Source: Membranipora membranacea | Taxonomy: Eukaryota; Bryozoa; Gymnolaemata; Cheilostomatida; Membraniporidae | Assembly: GCA_914767715.1 (NCBI GenBank) | Contig: OU612065.1 | Location: 31,682,001 to 31,746,000, forward strand | Direction of reading: 5' to 3' | DNA: 64,000 nucleotides | In this document: positions 1-10,700 of the stretch, piece by piece | Numbering within the stretch: the stretch's first letter is position 1 | Layout of the letters: each line of letters begins with the position of its first letter | The notes under the pieces: model-generated | The model's database searches: none | What the model was told of the DNA's origin: nothing | What the model saw: only the letters and a program-made list of their open reading frames with translations | Position numbers and translations under genes: made by a program

Positions 1-1825
1 TACTGCTGATGTTCCCGTCAGTAATGAGGCTCAGACTTTGGTTCACAGAATTCAATGGAAACAAAGTAACTTCCTAATAGCCTGTAAGTCTCTTAGTCGA
101 AAAAAATTCATAGAGGTTAATTTCTTTATTTTTTTCAGCTCACATTTATGTAAAGTAATGATCTTACCTGCAATCATATATCCTCAAGCTATCGTACATA
201 CAATCAGACTATCATGACTGACCCCTCTTAAAATGTGAGAGAAGCACATTTGAAATTTAAAGATTATATTATGATGCTACAAAAAAGACCAGGGGTAAAA
301 AACAAGAGCTAACAGTTATTTTGCAAAATAATTTGGTACAAAAATAGTTAAACACATCTAAAAATTGAAAGTTTGCGCAAAACGTGCCAAAATAATCCTT
401 ATCTATATTGAAGAATGCTAACTACAAAGAAAAACAAGTAGTGTACTACTCAATTGGAGAATTTCAGATCAATGTTCAGAAAAAATTGACCTGCTATTGC
501 GAAATTAAATCCTTGATTTGTGTCTGTATGGCCAACTAAAAGAGTTTATTGGAATTTGCTTGGCAGTTATAGGCTGCAGCAATTGGTGAACAGCAAGCTG
601 TGGAAACAGTCATCAGTTATCATTAATACAAATCTCAGGAAGTCTGCATTCAACTTCTCATCGTAAACAAACAGATAGAAAGAGAGAAAGCTGATAATTA
701 TTGCCTGGACGGAGGAGACAATAATCTGAAAAATAAATTGAGCTTTTAAAATAATCTAATCAGTTACCAGTGGGCAAAATCTAGTGGTAGCTAGGTTGCT
801 ACAACATATCCTGACATGTGATACCATACCATAGTGCTAGAAATAGAGCTGTCTTTCCAATAAGTGCATAATAATGGAAGCTCTAGTCTCTGACCTCGTT
901 ATCATCTCCCCCAAACACCATTGTGATTGTCGTGACCTGAATTATAAAGTCAATTTACTATGAGGTAACGTCTTGAGCCAGTCATGCTACCAACAAAATG
1001 ATCGTGTGCCGATGCCATGTAACTCAGCCATTTCATTAGTGATTAAACCTATTTTTCTGTAGGATAGTCCTTTGACATAGTCTATACCTGCAGCACAGCA
1101 ATAATGGAGCTGCCTTCCATCAAGAAAGGCAACTCCGTGCCCCAGAGTTCTATTGAGACCTAAATATGTCTTCTTGGTTTGTATTGTTTTCCCATTTTAA
1201 GGACTCAGTCTAGGTGAATCATTTCAGGTCCTTTGCTGCAGAGACAAAAATATGCCTCAACACTTTACACATGCGCTGAGAGGATTAAATGTGGTACTAC
1301 ATCATATGAGAAAGTCTACTTATGGTCTCGAAGGTCAGATTGGAGATCTTCATAGACTCCCTAAGGGGAACTACAATGTCTCTCTGATTTGGCATCTTGA
1401 CTAACAGCATTTTCATTATAGGGCCAATTGTGTCAAAACATTTCTTCGCCCATGCTAATCATTCATGTAATAAGTAACCCTGTAGAATGATTTTGTAATG
1501 TTTACTTTCTTCACAATACAATACACAAAAGCCCCTGACTAGCAAGATCAAAGGAAGCCATATCACTGAAACCAGGCTAAAATTGGTCACCAAATGAGAG
1601 GGTTAAACCATAGATTGTCACTCGCTCTTTGACGGTATTTGATGTTATTGAGAGGCCTCAGGCGCTTTGTGGGATTGTCTCCTAACAAACATACTAGGTT
1701 AATCTTAGAGTAAGATCCAAAAATCTGGTTTCCGCAACATGGAGGCTTGTTACTGGGTGCAATCAAGGAGTTAACTCAAACTCCTAAATGCAATGCACTA
1801 TATTTGTATTGATGTGATATCTGAT
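1..1825. repeat. Direct segmental duplication, copy 1 (partner 62177-64000)
   Basis: The first 1.8 kb matches the last 1.8 kb of the window almost base for base, in the same orientation, with scattered substitutions and one-base indels. Both ends of the match are cut by the window edges, so the true duplication is larger. Apart from the broken TLC exon at 168-226 I see no coding content here. Confidence 0.93.
168..226 (-). pseudogene. TLC-domain gene exon, broken copy
   Basis: This is the counterpart of the exon at 62343-62401 in the other copy of the duplication. It keeps the acceptor, the donor (CAG|GTAAGA on the minus strand) and most codons, but one Cys codon TGT has become TGA (complement of 184-186). 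The exon would therefore terminate just before the Gly-Tyr-Met-Ile TLC motif. The downstream exons of this copy would lie to the left of the window. Either this copy is a pseudogene or the stop is an assembly error. Confidence 0.6.
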
Positions 1826-1836
1826 TTGCAGCCAAC

Positions 1837-1892
1837 CAGGGAGGGTGGGATGGTGGGTGGGATTCATGCCACCCTCCATCCCACCCTCCCTG
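1837..1892. repeat. G/C-rich inverted repeat (hairpin)
   Basis: Two 24-base arms (1837-1860 and 1869-1892) pair with one mismatch around an 8-base loop. One strand is a run of GGG triplets (core CAGGGAGGGTGGGATGG), so hairpin and G-quadruplex forms are both conceivable. A shorter relative lies near 14437-14467. It may be the end of a small fold-back element. Confidence 0.75.
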
Positions 1893-2748
1893 AGTCCACA
1901 GCCAGGGAAAAAATGCTGCATTAGAAGTTGCATTCTCAATAGTGTAAAGGGGACAACTCATTATTGTCAAATAAAATGAGTATTTTTGACCAATCAGGTG
2001 TGGTCTAACATAATTTTATTCTTCACATTTTCAATGTCAGAGGAAGGTCATCACAGTCATGCGTAATTCTTAGTGAAAAATCCGTATCATAAACCTACTA
2101 CTAACTAGCTTGTCTAATGGTGAGAGGTGAATTGCAAGAATAATTTTCATTGTGAGTCAGATAAGTCCGGGCAGGAATAAATATGTGCTGAGAAATTTGG
2201 CATTCTTTTAAAAAGTAACTGATAACAAATCTATGCTCCAACAGCCACTGAATTTAATATCATCCAGGGGGGGGTCTTTCAATTAGAAAGAAAGAGTGAT
2301 GCTTTACTAAAGCAAGTTATCACTATCACATCGCTCAAAATTATCACTCACTATGTGTTTCAATTAGAGAAAATCGCTCCCAAATTGCTCACTCAGAATG
2401 TATATAGAGTCCACCAAGTGACTGAGCATAATATATATGAGAATAGAATTGCTACTATCAAGTTCATATCCATTAATTGCGCTGTACACCCTGGGTCTCC
2501 ACCAGGGCTCTCAACCTGAGAGGAGTCAAAACCTGAGTTCCGCCGTTACCATGTCGCGCAGTGGCATTTCAAAAGCATGAAACGCCCTATGCATGAACAG
2601 CTAAGGTTTCCATGGGGGTTTGTAAGCCTCCCCGATGAATTATAGGCCTACTCACCTTTCAAAGCCTAAGCTTACTAATTTTGCTCACCTAAGCTTACTA
2701 ATTCAAAGCTCGCTCACGGATTTTGCTGATTACAGTTATTGTATTGTT

Positions 2749-4176
2749 ATGCTGAGAAGACTTATTGTGAATATAGCAAACCAATTCGATAAAACTTTGA
2801 GACAAAAAGGACCAATAAGTGAAGTTATCCAATCAGGAAAAGCTGTGAATGAGACTGTCCAATCAGCAGCTAAACGTATCGCTGCAGAGTCAGAAGATGT
2901 CGTCTCTCAGAACAAATGAATCAAACTTGATGATGAGGTAGGTTATGGGGTGTTTGATGATCAAACTATGAATATATCCGCCATTCAACATAGTTATAGC
3001 AATGATTTTGTTGTTGCTAGCGTCCTAACTTATTAGACTATCACATGACTATCATACTTGTCGATGTGTGATGCACTTACCATAATTCTGTCTTGACAAA
3101 AATTCGGAAAATATAAAATTAATCATAAGCAATATATACCATATCTATTGCAGGCAACTCTATCTACGCCAGCAGAGAGGAAGCCTAAACTGAAGAGGAA
3201 GAAGATATCCTTACTCACAGTCTACAGTGGCAAAGGTTATTACGGTGTTCAGATCCAGTGAGTAATTTGTATTAACTGACTGTATGTATCATGTATGATG
3301 TTGGTATGTAACTTGTGAGGCTTGATAATTAGATAATGCAATACTTCAGACCTAAACATTGATATGATGCTGTAACGGGTGTTTAAAGTCGATACCATAG
3401 GCTTAATAATAAACCTAGTCAAGACACTATATACAGCTGAAGTGAGACGACGTAATGACATTGGAAGGTGTAGTAGCATTGGTGTAATCATTGATTAACT
3501 GTCCATAATCCAGGTTTTTTGAGTTTGATAACTGCTTTACAATCAATTGCATTTCTTTATCAACTTGATGTTTTTGTTTCTTCATAAAATTTATTTGCCT
3601 AAATTTTGTATCAAACTGTTGATGACAAGCTGCTAAACCTCAAACTCAGAATCCGATCAAAATTGATCGAGTTATCAACAAAAATCCTAGTATATGAGCT
3701 GCGGGTCAATGATAACACCAATGCTACTACTCCTTCCAATGTCGTTAAGTTGCCCACAATTACACGCCTCAGTGCCTCAATGCTAATGCTCCATTTCGTG
3801 TACTGTCTAGGTTTATTATTATGTCTATGGTCGGCACTCGAAAGTTTTCTCATGTATTGGGTACTGAATATGATGCATCTCTAACAACATTCATAATACA
3901 TGCCGAGTCTAACAGATGGCACACTATGCCTATCTCATGCACGCACCAAATTGGGAGATTGGGTTCTGAACTGTTTTTTTCTCCCAATACAAAACATGTG
4001 CATATAGTATGGCTCTTGCTGTTGTTGCTTCGCATACGTATATTTTAGACTGTAACAATGCATGCATGTCTCATGTTTTATAGAATCACTGGACATTAGA
4101 CGATAGAATCGGAGCTGGTTAAAGCTTTACATACCAGTAACCTCATTGACCAGAGCTGTGCCAAGATATGAGTAAG
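2749..4176 (+). pseudogene. PUS1: PUS1-like pseudouridine synthase 5' exons, copy A (decayed)
   Basis: Three exons are recognisable: 2749-2937, 3154-3257 and 4084-4176. Exon 1 starts at the ATG of MLRRLIVNIANQ, a basic, mitochondrial-targeting-like N-terminus. Exon 2 encodes KRKKISLLTVYSGKGYYG, the N-terminal core strand of the eukaryotic Pus1/TruA family, which converts U to pseudouridine in tRNA. Exon 3 carries TIESELVKAL, matching the next Pus1 helix. Exon 1 has an in-frame TGA at 2917-2919 where copy B has TGT. Exon 3 has TAG just before the TIE motif and a one-base deletion. The catalytic-Asp exon is not present intact. Splice phases (0, 2, 0) agree between copies. Confidence 0.72.
3390..3834. 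mobile_element. Fold-back MITE with long inverted arms
   Basis: The left arm (about 3390-3520) and right arm (about 3660-3834) are inverted complements over roughly 130 bases with mismatches. Shared blocks include ACATTGGAAGG, GTAGCATTGGTGT and AATAATAAACCTAG. There is no coding capacity. It sits in the intron of the PUS1-like copy A. A diverged relative lies at 6770-7212 and a partial arm near 12650-12705. Confidence 0.75.
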
Positions 4177-4254
4177 GTATGAATGTAAAAAGGTAAATGA
4201 ACAGCTCGCCCTAACACTTATTTATTGAGAAGAACTGTCGCTCCAAATCCCATC

Positions 4255-4372
4255 GCTCAGTTGTATAAATTAACCACACTGAATATAGATATGAAATGGG
4301 GGTAACTGCCTGACCAAATGTGTCCCGACTTATGGACAACTGCTTCAATGACTTGTCTTCCATGGTTAGATT
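4255..4372. repeat. Intronic direct repeat (partner 7216-7337)
   Basis: About 118 bases beginning TCGCTCAGTTGTATAAATTA recur almost identically at 7216-7337. A short piece also appears at 5368-5400, directly abutting the acceptor of the third exon-2 copy. These are footprints of the local duplications that multiplied the PUS1-like exons. Confidence 0.85.
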
Positions 4373-4589
4373 GATTAGGCTGATTAACTATGTTCTTATC
4401 TCACAGACAAACTGGTTTTTTCCCTACTACTGTAAATTTAAACAATAATTGTTCATACACGATTGTATCTTGTTAAAGGAGCCAAAGCGCTCCGAGTGAG
4501 ATTAATTAGATGAGAGATAATGCTCACCGGTCAGCCTACTAACTCAAAGCTCGCTCATGGTTTTTACTGATTACAGTTATTGTAGCGTT

Positions 4590-6153
4590 ATGCTGAGACG
4601 ACTTATTGTGAATATAGCAAACCAATTAGATAAAGCTTTGAGACAAAAAGGAGCAATGAGTGAAGTCGTCCAATCAGATAAAGCTGTGAGTAAGACTGGA
4701 GTCCCATCAGCTGCTAAACGTATCGCTGCAGAGACAGACGATGTCGTCTCTCAGAACAAATGTATCAAACTTGATGATGAGGTAGTTTGTGAGATGTTTG
4801 ATGATCAAACTATGAATATATCTCCCATTCAACATAGTTATATCAATGATTCCTCTTGTTGCTAGCGTCCTAACTTATTAGACTATCACATGACTATCAT
4901 ACTTGTCAATGCGTGATGCACTTACCATTATTCTGTCTTGACAAAAATTCGAAAAATATAATAAAAGTCATATGCAATATATACTGTCTCTCTTGCAGAC
5001 CACTCTATCTACCCCAGCAGAGAGAAAGCCTAAAGTGAAGAGGAAGAAGATAGCTTTATTCACAGTATACAGTGGCAAAGGTTATCACGGTGTTCAGATT
5101 CAGTGAGTTTCTCCAATTTGCTGCTGTATGTATGATGTACGCAACTTGCAAGGCTTGATATTAGATAATAGCGATACTACAGACCTAAACATTGATATTT
5201 ATGGTTAAATCATGCAGTGCTCGAGATCAAAGCAACTTCTGTATGGGTATTTAGGGTCACTACACACAATGTTTTCAGGGTTTTGTTGCACATGGTCGTT
5301 GGTGATTTTATAAGGCATTTGCCACAATTGGCTTCGAAAGTATTTCCAATCTAATAATGGGTTGAGGCATATAAATTAACCCCACTGAATATAGATATGA
5401 AATTGCAGGCCACTCTATCTACCCCAGCAGAGAGGAAGCCTAAACTGAAGAGGAAGAAGATAGCTTTACTCACAGTATACAGTGGAAAAGGTTATCATGG
5501 TGTTCAGATTCAGTGAGTATTTTTAATTTGCTGCTGTATGTATCATGTTGGTATGCAACTTGGGAGGCTTGCTTGTAGATAATAGCATTACTACAGACCT
5601 AAACATTGATATTTATGGTTAAATCATGCAGTGCTGGAGATCAAAGCAACTTCTGTATGGGTATTTAGGGTCAGTACTCAGTTTTCTCCTGTATTGGATA
5701 TCTAGCGCCTTCATACATCCTCTGACAATTTAGATAATAAAACAAGATATATCTGTGAGTGCTTTTGATAGTTTGCATCTTGCTTTATTTGTGATTATAT
5801 AACTGTGCAATTTCTACTACAAATCCTCTCATCTCCTCATGGTGAGGGAGCAATTTATATCTACTCCCCCCCCCCCAACAAATATCAAGGCTACATGCTT
5901 AGTTTAACAGATCGCACACTATGTCTATCTAATTCAGATTGGGTTTTGACTTTTTTTCCCTCTCAATACAAGGCATGTGTATATAGTATGGCCCTTGCTG
6001 TTGATTTGCATATTATGATTTTGATTGTGATATGTATGTTTATATCTCATGTGTTGCAGAATCACCAGACACAAGTCGATAGAATCGAAGCTGGTTTAAG
6101 CTTTACACACCAGTAACCTGATTGACCAGAGTTATGCGGACGATATGAGTAAG
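4590..6153 (+). pseudogene. PUS1: PUS1-like pseudouridine synthase 5' exons, copy B (decayed)
   Basis: Exon 1 is 4590-4781 (64 codons, from MLRRLIVNIANQ), exon 2 is 4999-5102 and exon 3 is 6060-6153. Exons 1 and 2 are intact here: the stop seen in copy A is a Cys codon, and exon 2 reads RKKIALFTVYSGKGYHG. Exon 3 breaks the frame, with TAA replacing the Lys codon after the conserved Glu-Ser-Lys-Leu-Val, but it preserves the DQSYADDMSK end that copy A has lost. The two copies therefore carry different lesions. No intact exon with the catalytic Arg-Thr-Asp motif follows, so this is a partial duplicated gene. Confidence 0.72.
5409..5512 (+). pseudogene. Third copy of PUS1-like exon 2
   Basis: A 104-base exon flanked by TTGCAG and GTGAGT repeats the exon at 4999-5102 almost perfectly (IALLTVYSGKGYHG). 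It lies only about 300 bases downstream of the previous one, with duplicated intron around it. Splicing both in tandem would shift the frame (104 is not a multiple of 3), so only one can be used in a given transcript. Confidence 0.75.
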
Positions 6154-6347
6154 GTATGTATGTAAAAAAGCTACTCATGTAGTCTGACATTCCCTAATAA
6201 TGGAACTTGGTCCGTGTATAACCAGGAGATTAGGTCATATCATTAGTATTATCACCCTGGGAAAAGTGAAATCAATGGGTTACTCTTCAACATACCCTTA
6301 TGATTTGTGTTATCGGCTAAGAGATAAGTGATCCATTACTATTTGTA

Positions 6348-6410
6348 GTGTCCTTCGATGGAGAACCCGCAACTAAGTGCTTCTCTTTAGCTGTATCTAA
6401 TGTCCTGTCC
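6348..6410 (+). pseudogene. Possible eroded PUS1-like exon 4
   Basis: After an acceptor-like TTTGTAG the sequence reads Val-Ser-Phe and then a scrambled stretch with CCCGCAACTAAG. This is where a Pus1 gene would encode Ser-Phe-Gln-Arg-Cys-Ala-Arg-Thr-Asp-Lys, the catalytic Asp motif. The match needs indels and runs into transposon-like sequence resembling the fold-back arms. This is a weak call based on position and partial resemblance. Confidence 0.25.
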
Positions 6411-6701
6411 AGGTTTATTGATAAGTGTTTGGTGAAACATGACAAAACTCTTGCCCTGCGAGTATCGACTCCCGTATTGCCTATCAGGAGTTGCCTCCTC
6501 TGTTCAAATGAAGGAACAACTCCCGGTAATTTGCCAAGATCTATTATTAAATTGGCTACATGTACGATCTTAGTTTTAACTATATTGTGTTGTGAACACT
6601 GTATCAGGAGCGCAGCAACAAATTATGATTATCTTAGCAGCCAGCGCTTTTCTAAAATACTTTGTTATATTACATATCAGTCCTTTTTTTCAAACTCATT
6701 A

Positions 6702-6718
6702 ATTGAGGGGGGGGGGGG
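6702..6718. repeat. Homopolymer G run
   Basis: A G-rich tract, TTGAGGGGGGGGGGGGTGTT in context, near the left end of the second fold-back element. A C run of similar size lies at about 5869-5879 and a G run at 2265-2274. These are prone to assembly length error. Confidence 0.9.
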
Positions 6719-6769
6719 TGTTAGTTGTCCCAAGTGCCGCATGGACTTGAGAACCTAAACTGCTGTATA

Positions 6770-7212
6770 GGCATACAGGACACCTTATACAGCTGACGTG
6801 AGGCATTAAATTGTGGGTGACATAACGACATTGTAAGGTGTAGTAGTAGGGCGTTATCATTGCCTTGCAGCTCATAAACCAGGTTTTTTCTTGATAACTT
6901 CCATAATCAATTTTGAGCAGATTTTGAGTTTGAAAATTGCTTTGCAATCAGCAGCATATTGTTATCATCTTCATGTTATTTTTTCTTCAAGAAATTGTTT
7001 CCCTATGATTGTATCAAACTGTTCACTACAAGCCGTTAAGTTCATTGTAATTTTCAATCCGATCAAAATTGATCGAGTTAACAACAAAAACCTGGTGTAT
7101 TAGCTTCAAGGCAATGATAACACCAATGCTACTTCACCTTCCAATGCTGTTCCGTCGCCCACCACCAAATTCCTCCTGTCAAGGCTAATGCTCCATATAG
7201 TGGCCTGTCTGG
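6770..7212. mobile_element. Fold-back MITE, second copy
   Basis: The arms at about 6770-6900 and 7040-7212 are inverted complements and belong to the same family as 3390-3834. Shared blocks are ACAGGACACC-like ends, GACATTGTAAGGTG, GTTATCATTGCCTTG and CCAGGTTTTT. It is more diverged than the first copy and non-coding. Confidence 0.7.
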
Positions 7213-7775
7213 ATTCATCGCTCAGTTGTATAAATTAACCACATTGAATATAGATATGAAATGGGGGTAACTGACTGACCAAATGTGTCCCGACTTATGG
7301 ACAACTGCTTCAATGACTTGTCTTCCATGGTTAGATTACGGGAAGGTGCTTTATAATCCATCCAATCAAATTCATAAATGAAAATGTATGGCCCCAAATA
7401 TTAATAATTTAATATATATATATATAAAATATAAAATATAAATATGTACACAGTATATGACTCACACTATATATGCTGTAGGATCAATATCAAACGTGAT
7501 GTAATATATACCGTCACCATATATCTATATATCTATGATTGACCATTACCTAAATAAGGTGGCAACAACGTAGTATCCCATAGTACAATTCTCTGAATAT
7601 CATTTTATGAGTATCTATGTTCATTAAGATAATGCATCAATCATAGCATGATCATGTTGGAATTATGTTTGTATTTTCTGTTTATGTGAGATAAGACTTT
7701 ATTACTTCATTAACTACTGTATGATTTATCGATTATCCAGGAAAGTCCACCATTAAAACAGACCCAGAGAGGTAG

Positions 7776-10494
7776 TCTGGTTTCACACCTCGAGGCTATC
7801 ATACTATAGACTCTGTGAATGCTGCATTCAGTGCCAGAGCTCAGCCAATCAGATCTCATAACCAGCCATTCTCAAGCTACAGTCCGCAGCACTACCAGAG
7901 CAGCTTGGTAAGAGAAGAGATAATCATTTTACCTGATGCCTGATGACATGTATGATCTGATATAGCATGTTCGATTGGGTACATAGCAGTATGAGTAGTT
8001 CAAGTTAACCTTCGGTCCATGCTGCTGTAAGTGGCATTCTACCACCAATGATAGTTGGTCAGTAATTGATGATCGAATGCCACCAGAACCAATCCTATCC
8101 AATGCAAATAAGTAAGGATATAAATTTCATATTCCTACTTATTTTCTCTTACTCATGGACATTTTATAGTTTTCGCTCATGGGATTCCTAATTGGGTTGT
8201 GTCAGGAGTTTTCCCTTATTATATGGGGCGCTTAACAGATGAGACCATAAATTTGCACTTTTTTATAATAAGTTATCATAGGAGCAAATCACACTTTTCG
8301 GTCTGGCAGCCAGGGAAATTAAGATAGAAACGAAATGAGCGGAATTAAATGGGCGAATTATGCTGACCCGCTTTATTGGGCAAAAATTGACTGCGAATAT
8401 AATTTGATGTTTATAATATTATATAAATAATAAATAAATCATTAGAAAAAAAAGAAATAATAATATTCGAGCTTTCAATTTTGAATACTATATAAATTCA
8501 ACCTGAAAATATTGATTGCAGAAAAGAAATTCAGAATAGCATATAAAAATATATTTTACGAACAAAAAAGGCCAAAATCAACCGAGGTGAGAGGTCCCTG
8601 TTGTGCCATGATTTCAACCTGTACAACAGGTAACTTATGGGAGTGGAGACATGTACACAGTCTGGTTCCTTGGTTGGCCTGGCGGCGCGCCTGTGGGATG
8701 GGGTTTGATTGTGTGCAGGTTGCGAGTGTTTCGCTCTGTCGTTCTGGCAGGCGAGTGTGGCTTCAAGTGTTCTAGTCGGGCAGTCTCTGCTCTAGCTTCG
8801 TGCTATCTGACTGTCCCATTGCTTTTTAACCTTTTATATACCTTTGACACCGTTTTACTCATTCTAGTTTTTATAGTAAGCAATAAACACACACAAAAAA
8901 ATCAATGTTATTGTAATACAAAGCAATTCTATATTTAATACAATAACTTAATAAATATATAAAAAATTTTTCGCAAAACAAATTTAGCTGTTTATTTTTA
9001 GACACCTCCCTTCCTTATACTGAATTTCATTGTGATTGATCAAATTTTTGTATTTTTATCTATTATCATTTAATTAATTTAATTTTGATTGTATTAAAAA
9101 TTTAGATTCTTGGATTATTTTTTATTTCAGCATAGGTAAAATTTTGGATTACTGAATAAGTAGATCAATTGTAGTTAGCTGAAACCAAGGAGTTTTTACA
9201 GCAAAAGGTCTCATCTGCTTCCTTTATAACTTATGTAAAACCTTGCAAAAGTATGGATTCATCTGTAACTAATCAAGGGAGAATACTTCGAAAAACATAA
9301 CCCTGTTTTATAACAGGAAATAGAGGGAGGAGTGTTTGCAGCTTGTGTCTAGCTAGTCTAAGTCAAATGTTGATCAGATTATCAAAACTCCCTCAAAAAA
9401 GAGATACAAAGTCATATCTCTATGAGTTTGCAGATAATTATGGTTCTCTTTGCAGGTTTCAGCTAGCTATGATAGAGATGAAGCACCGTTAGAAGATGAA
9501 TCACACGTTCTGGTGCCGATATTTAAAGGTGAACAGACAGACGAGGAGAGAATACACAGACTTCTATATTCTGATGATCCGCCGAGTAGATACGGCAGTG
9601 AGGTGAGAGACTGTGACCCCGATGACTTACTTATTTACCGGGCTATGCCCTACCTGCCTTACTATGATGTATACTGTGACCCACAGATTGACAGTGTCAT
9701 TCCATGCTGCGGCTTACAATGCTGCACAGTGTCTACCAGTACAATATCCTATAAAACCATTAGTCGCTGAAATGTTTCCCACTGAACTGTGCTCCTAATT
9801 TCAAAACTCCCTGCGCCATTATGGACATTATAGGGAAATTATTATTGGTGTAGAGTAGTACTGCGCGGTATAACTAGCAATTCATAATAATATATAGGTC
9901 ACAGATAATATTGATATTTCCGATATTGATAAAATATTTGATATTGTTTCTTTCAAATGGAATCTGATGATAATTGCCTATTAATAAGGTAGTTGTCATC
10001 CCTTTTACCATGGGAAGACAATTATTATTTTTATAAACATTATCAAATCTAGCCCCAAGAAGGCCATTATAAAACACTCAAACCTTATTGATCAATGTAT
10101 ATCGTGCGTCACCTCAAATACCAAGTTTAATGAGTATGAGGGCTATGATGCGCAGCATGTAATGCATTATAGCTATGTATACACTAACAGAATAAGACGT
10201 TTAAATTGAGAACTGTGGGTCTTAGTTTGTATATGGCCTCTTGTGTTCCCATATTTCTACCACTATGGCTGTTCTTTTTTTGGTCTTTATTGTAACCACG
10301 ATGTAGGAACAAAATAGTCAATTTGACATTATTCTTTTCAGCTTAACTTGTCAAATCTGTCAGACTTGATATCAGAAGCTGATTTGAAATCTGAGTTGAG
10401 CGGCGAAAGTTTCCTTTACTGGGATGTAGTGGATGAGATGGTTGCCATGCTGAGTAACCGAGAAGTATCTACACCTAGTACACTCAACTCCTGA
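7776..10494 (+). CDS. Unrecognised gene, three 3'-terminal exons
   Basis: Exons are about 7776-7907 (start uncertain), 9456-9602 (49 codons) and 10342-10494 (50 codons plus TGA). All junctions are phase 0 with good GT/AG signals: CTTTGCAG before VSASYDRDEAPLED, and TTTTCAG before LNLSNLSDLISEADLKSEL. The tail is acidic, ends EMVAMLSNREVSTPSTLNS, and has no membrane segment or domain I know. The first exon is Ser/Gln/Tyr-rich (NQPFSSYSPQHYQSS) and probably disordered. The 5' exons are not identified. A 1.1-kb MITE lies in the first intron. The closing phases make a real gene likely, but no function can be given. Confidence 0.6.
8194..9303. mobile_element. MITE family A, long copy
   Basis: The left end GGGTTGTGTCAGGAGTTTTC and the right end, read in complement, GGGTTATGTTTTTCGAAG share GGGTT-TGT and a following TCCCTT block, giving imperfect terminal inverted repeats of about 30 bases. 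The subterminal CAGATGAGAC / GTCTCATCTG pair is also inverted. Internal sequence matches the element at 41908-42654 throughout, except for an extra internal segment at about 8550-8903. No transposase is encoded. Confidence 0.72.
8550..8903 (+). mobile_element. GC-richer insertion inside the MITE
   Basis: About 350 bases absent from the sister MITE at 41908-42654. It is visibly richer in G and C than its host and ends AATAAACACACACAAAAAAA, i.e. a polyadenylation signal followed closely by an A-rich tail. Open frames of 87 and 95 codons cross it without recognisable domains. The structure suggests a retroposed transcript fragment or SINE-like insert captured by the element. Confidence 0.5.
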
Positions 10495-10700
10495 AATCTA
10501 CCAGCAGTACACTGAACTCCTGAAATCTACACCTAGTACACTGAACTCCTGAAATCTACCAGCAGTACACTGAACTCCTGAGATCTACACCTAGTACACT
10601 GAACTCCTGAAATTTACCAGCAGTACACTGAACTCCTGAAATGTACCCCCAGTACACTGAGCTCATGAAAGCTACCTCTACTACACTGAAGTCCTGAAAC
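10470..10700 (+). repeat. 29-bp minisatellite spanning a stop codon
   Basis: Seven to eight imperfect 29-base units of the form CTCCTGAAATCTAC...AGTACACTGAA. Two variants alternate, with ACACCTAGTACACTG or ACCAGCAGTACACTG in the middle. The array begins inside the last codons (Thr-Leu-Asn-Ser-stop) of the preceding gene and continues as 3' untranslated sequence. Units decay towards the right end. Confidence 0.88.
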
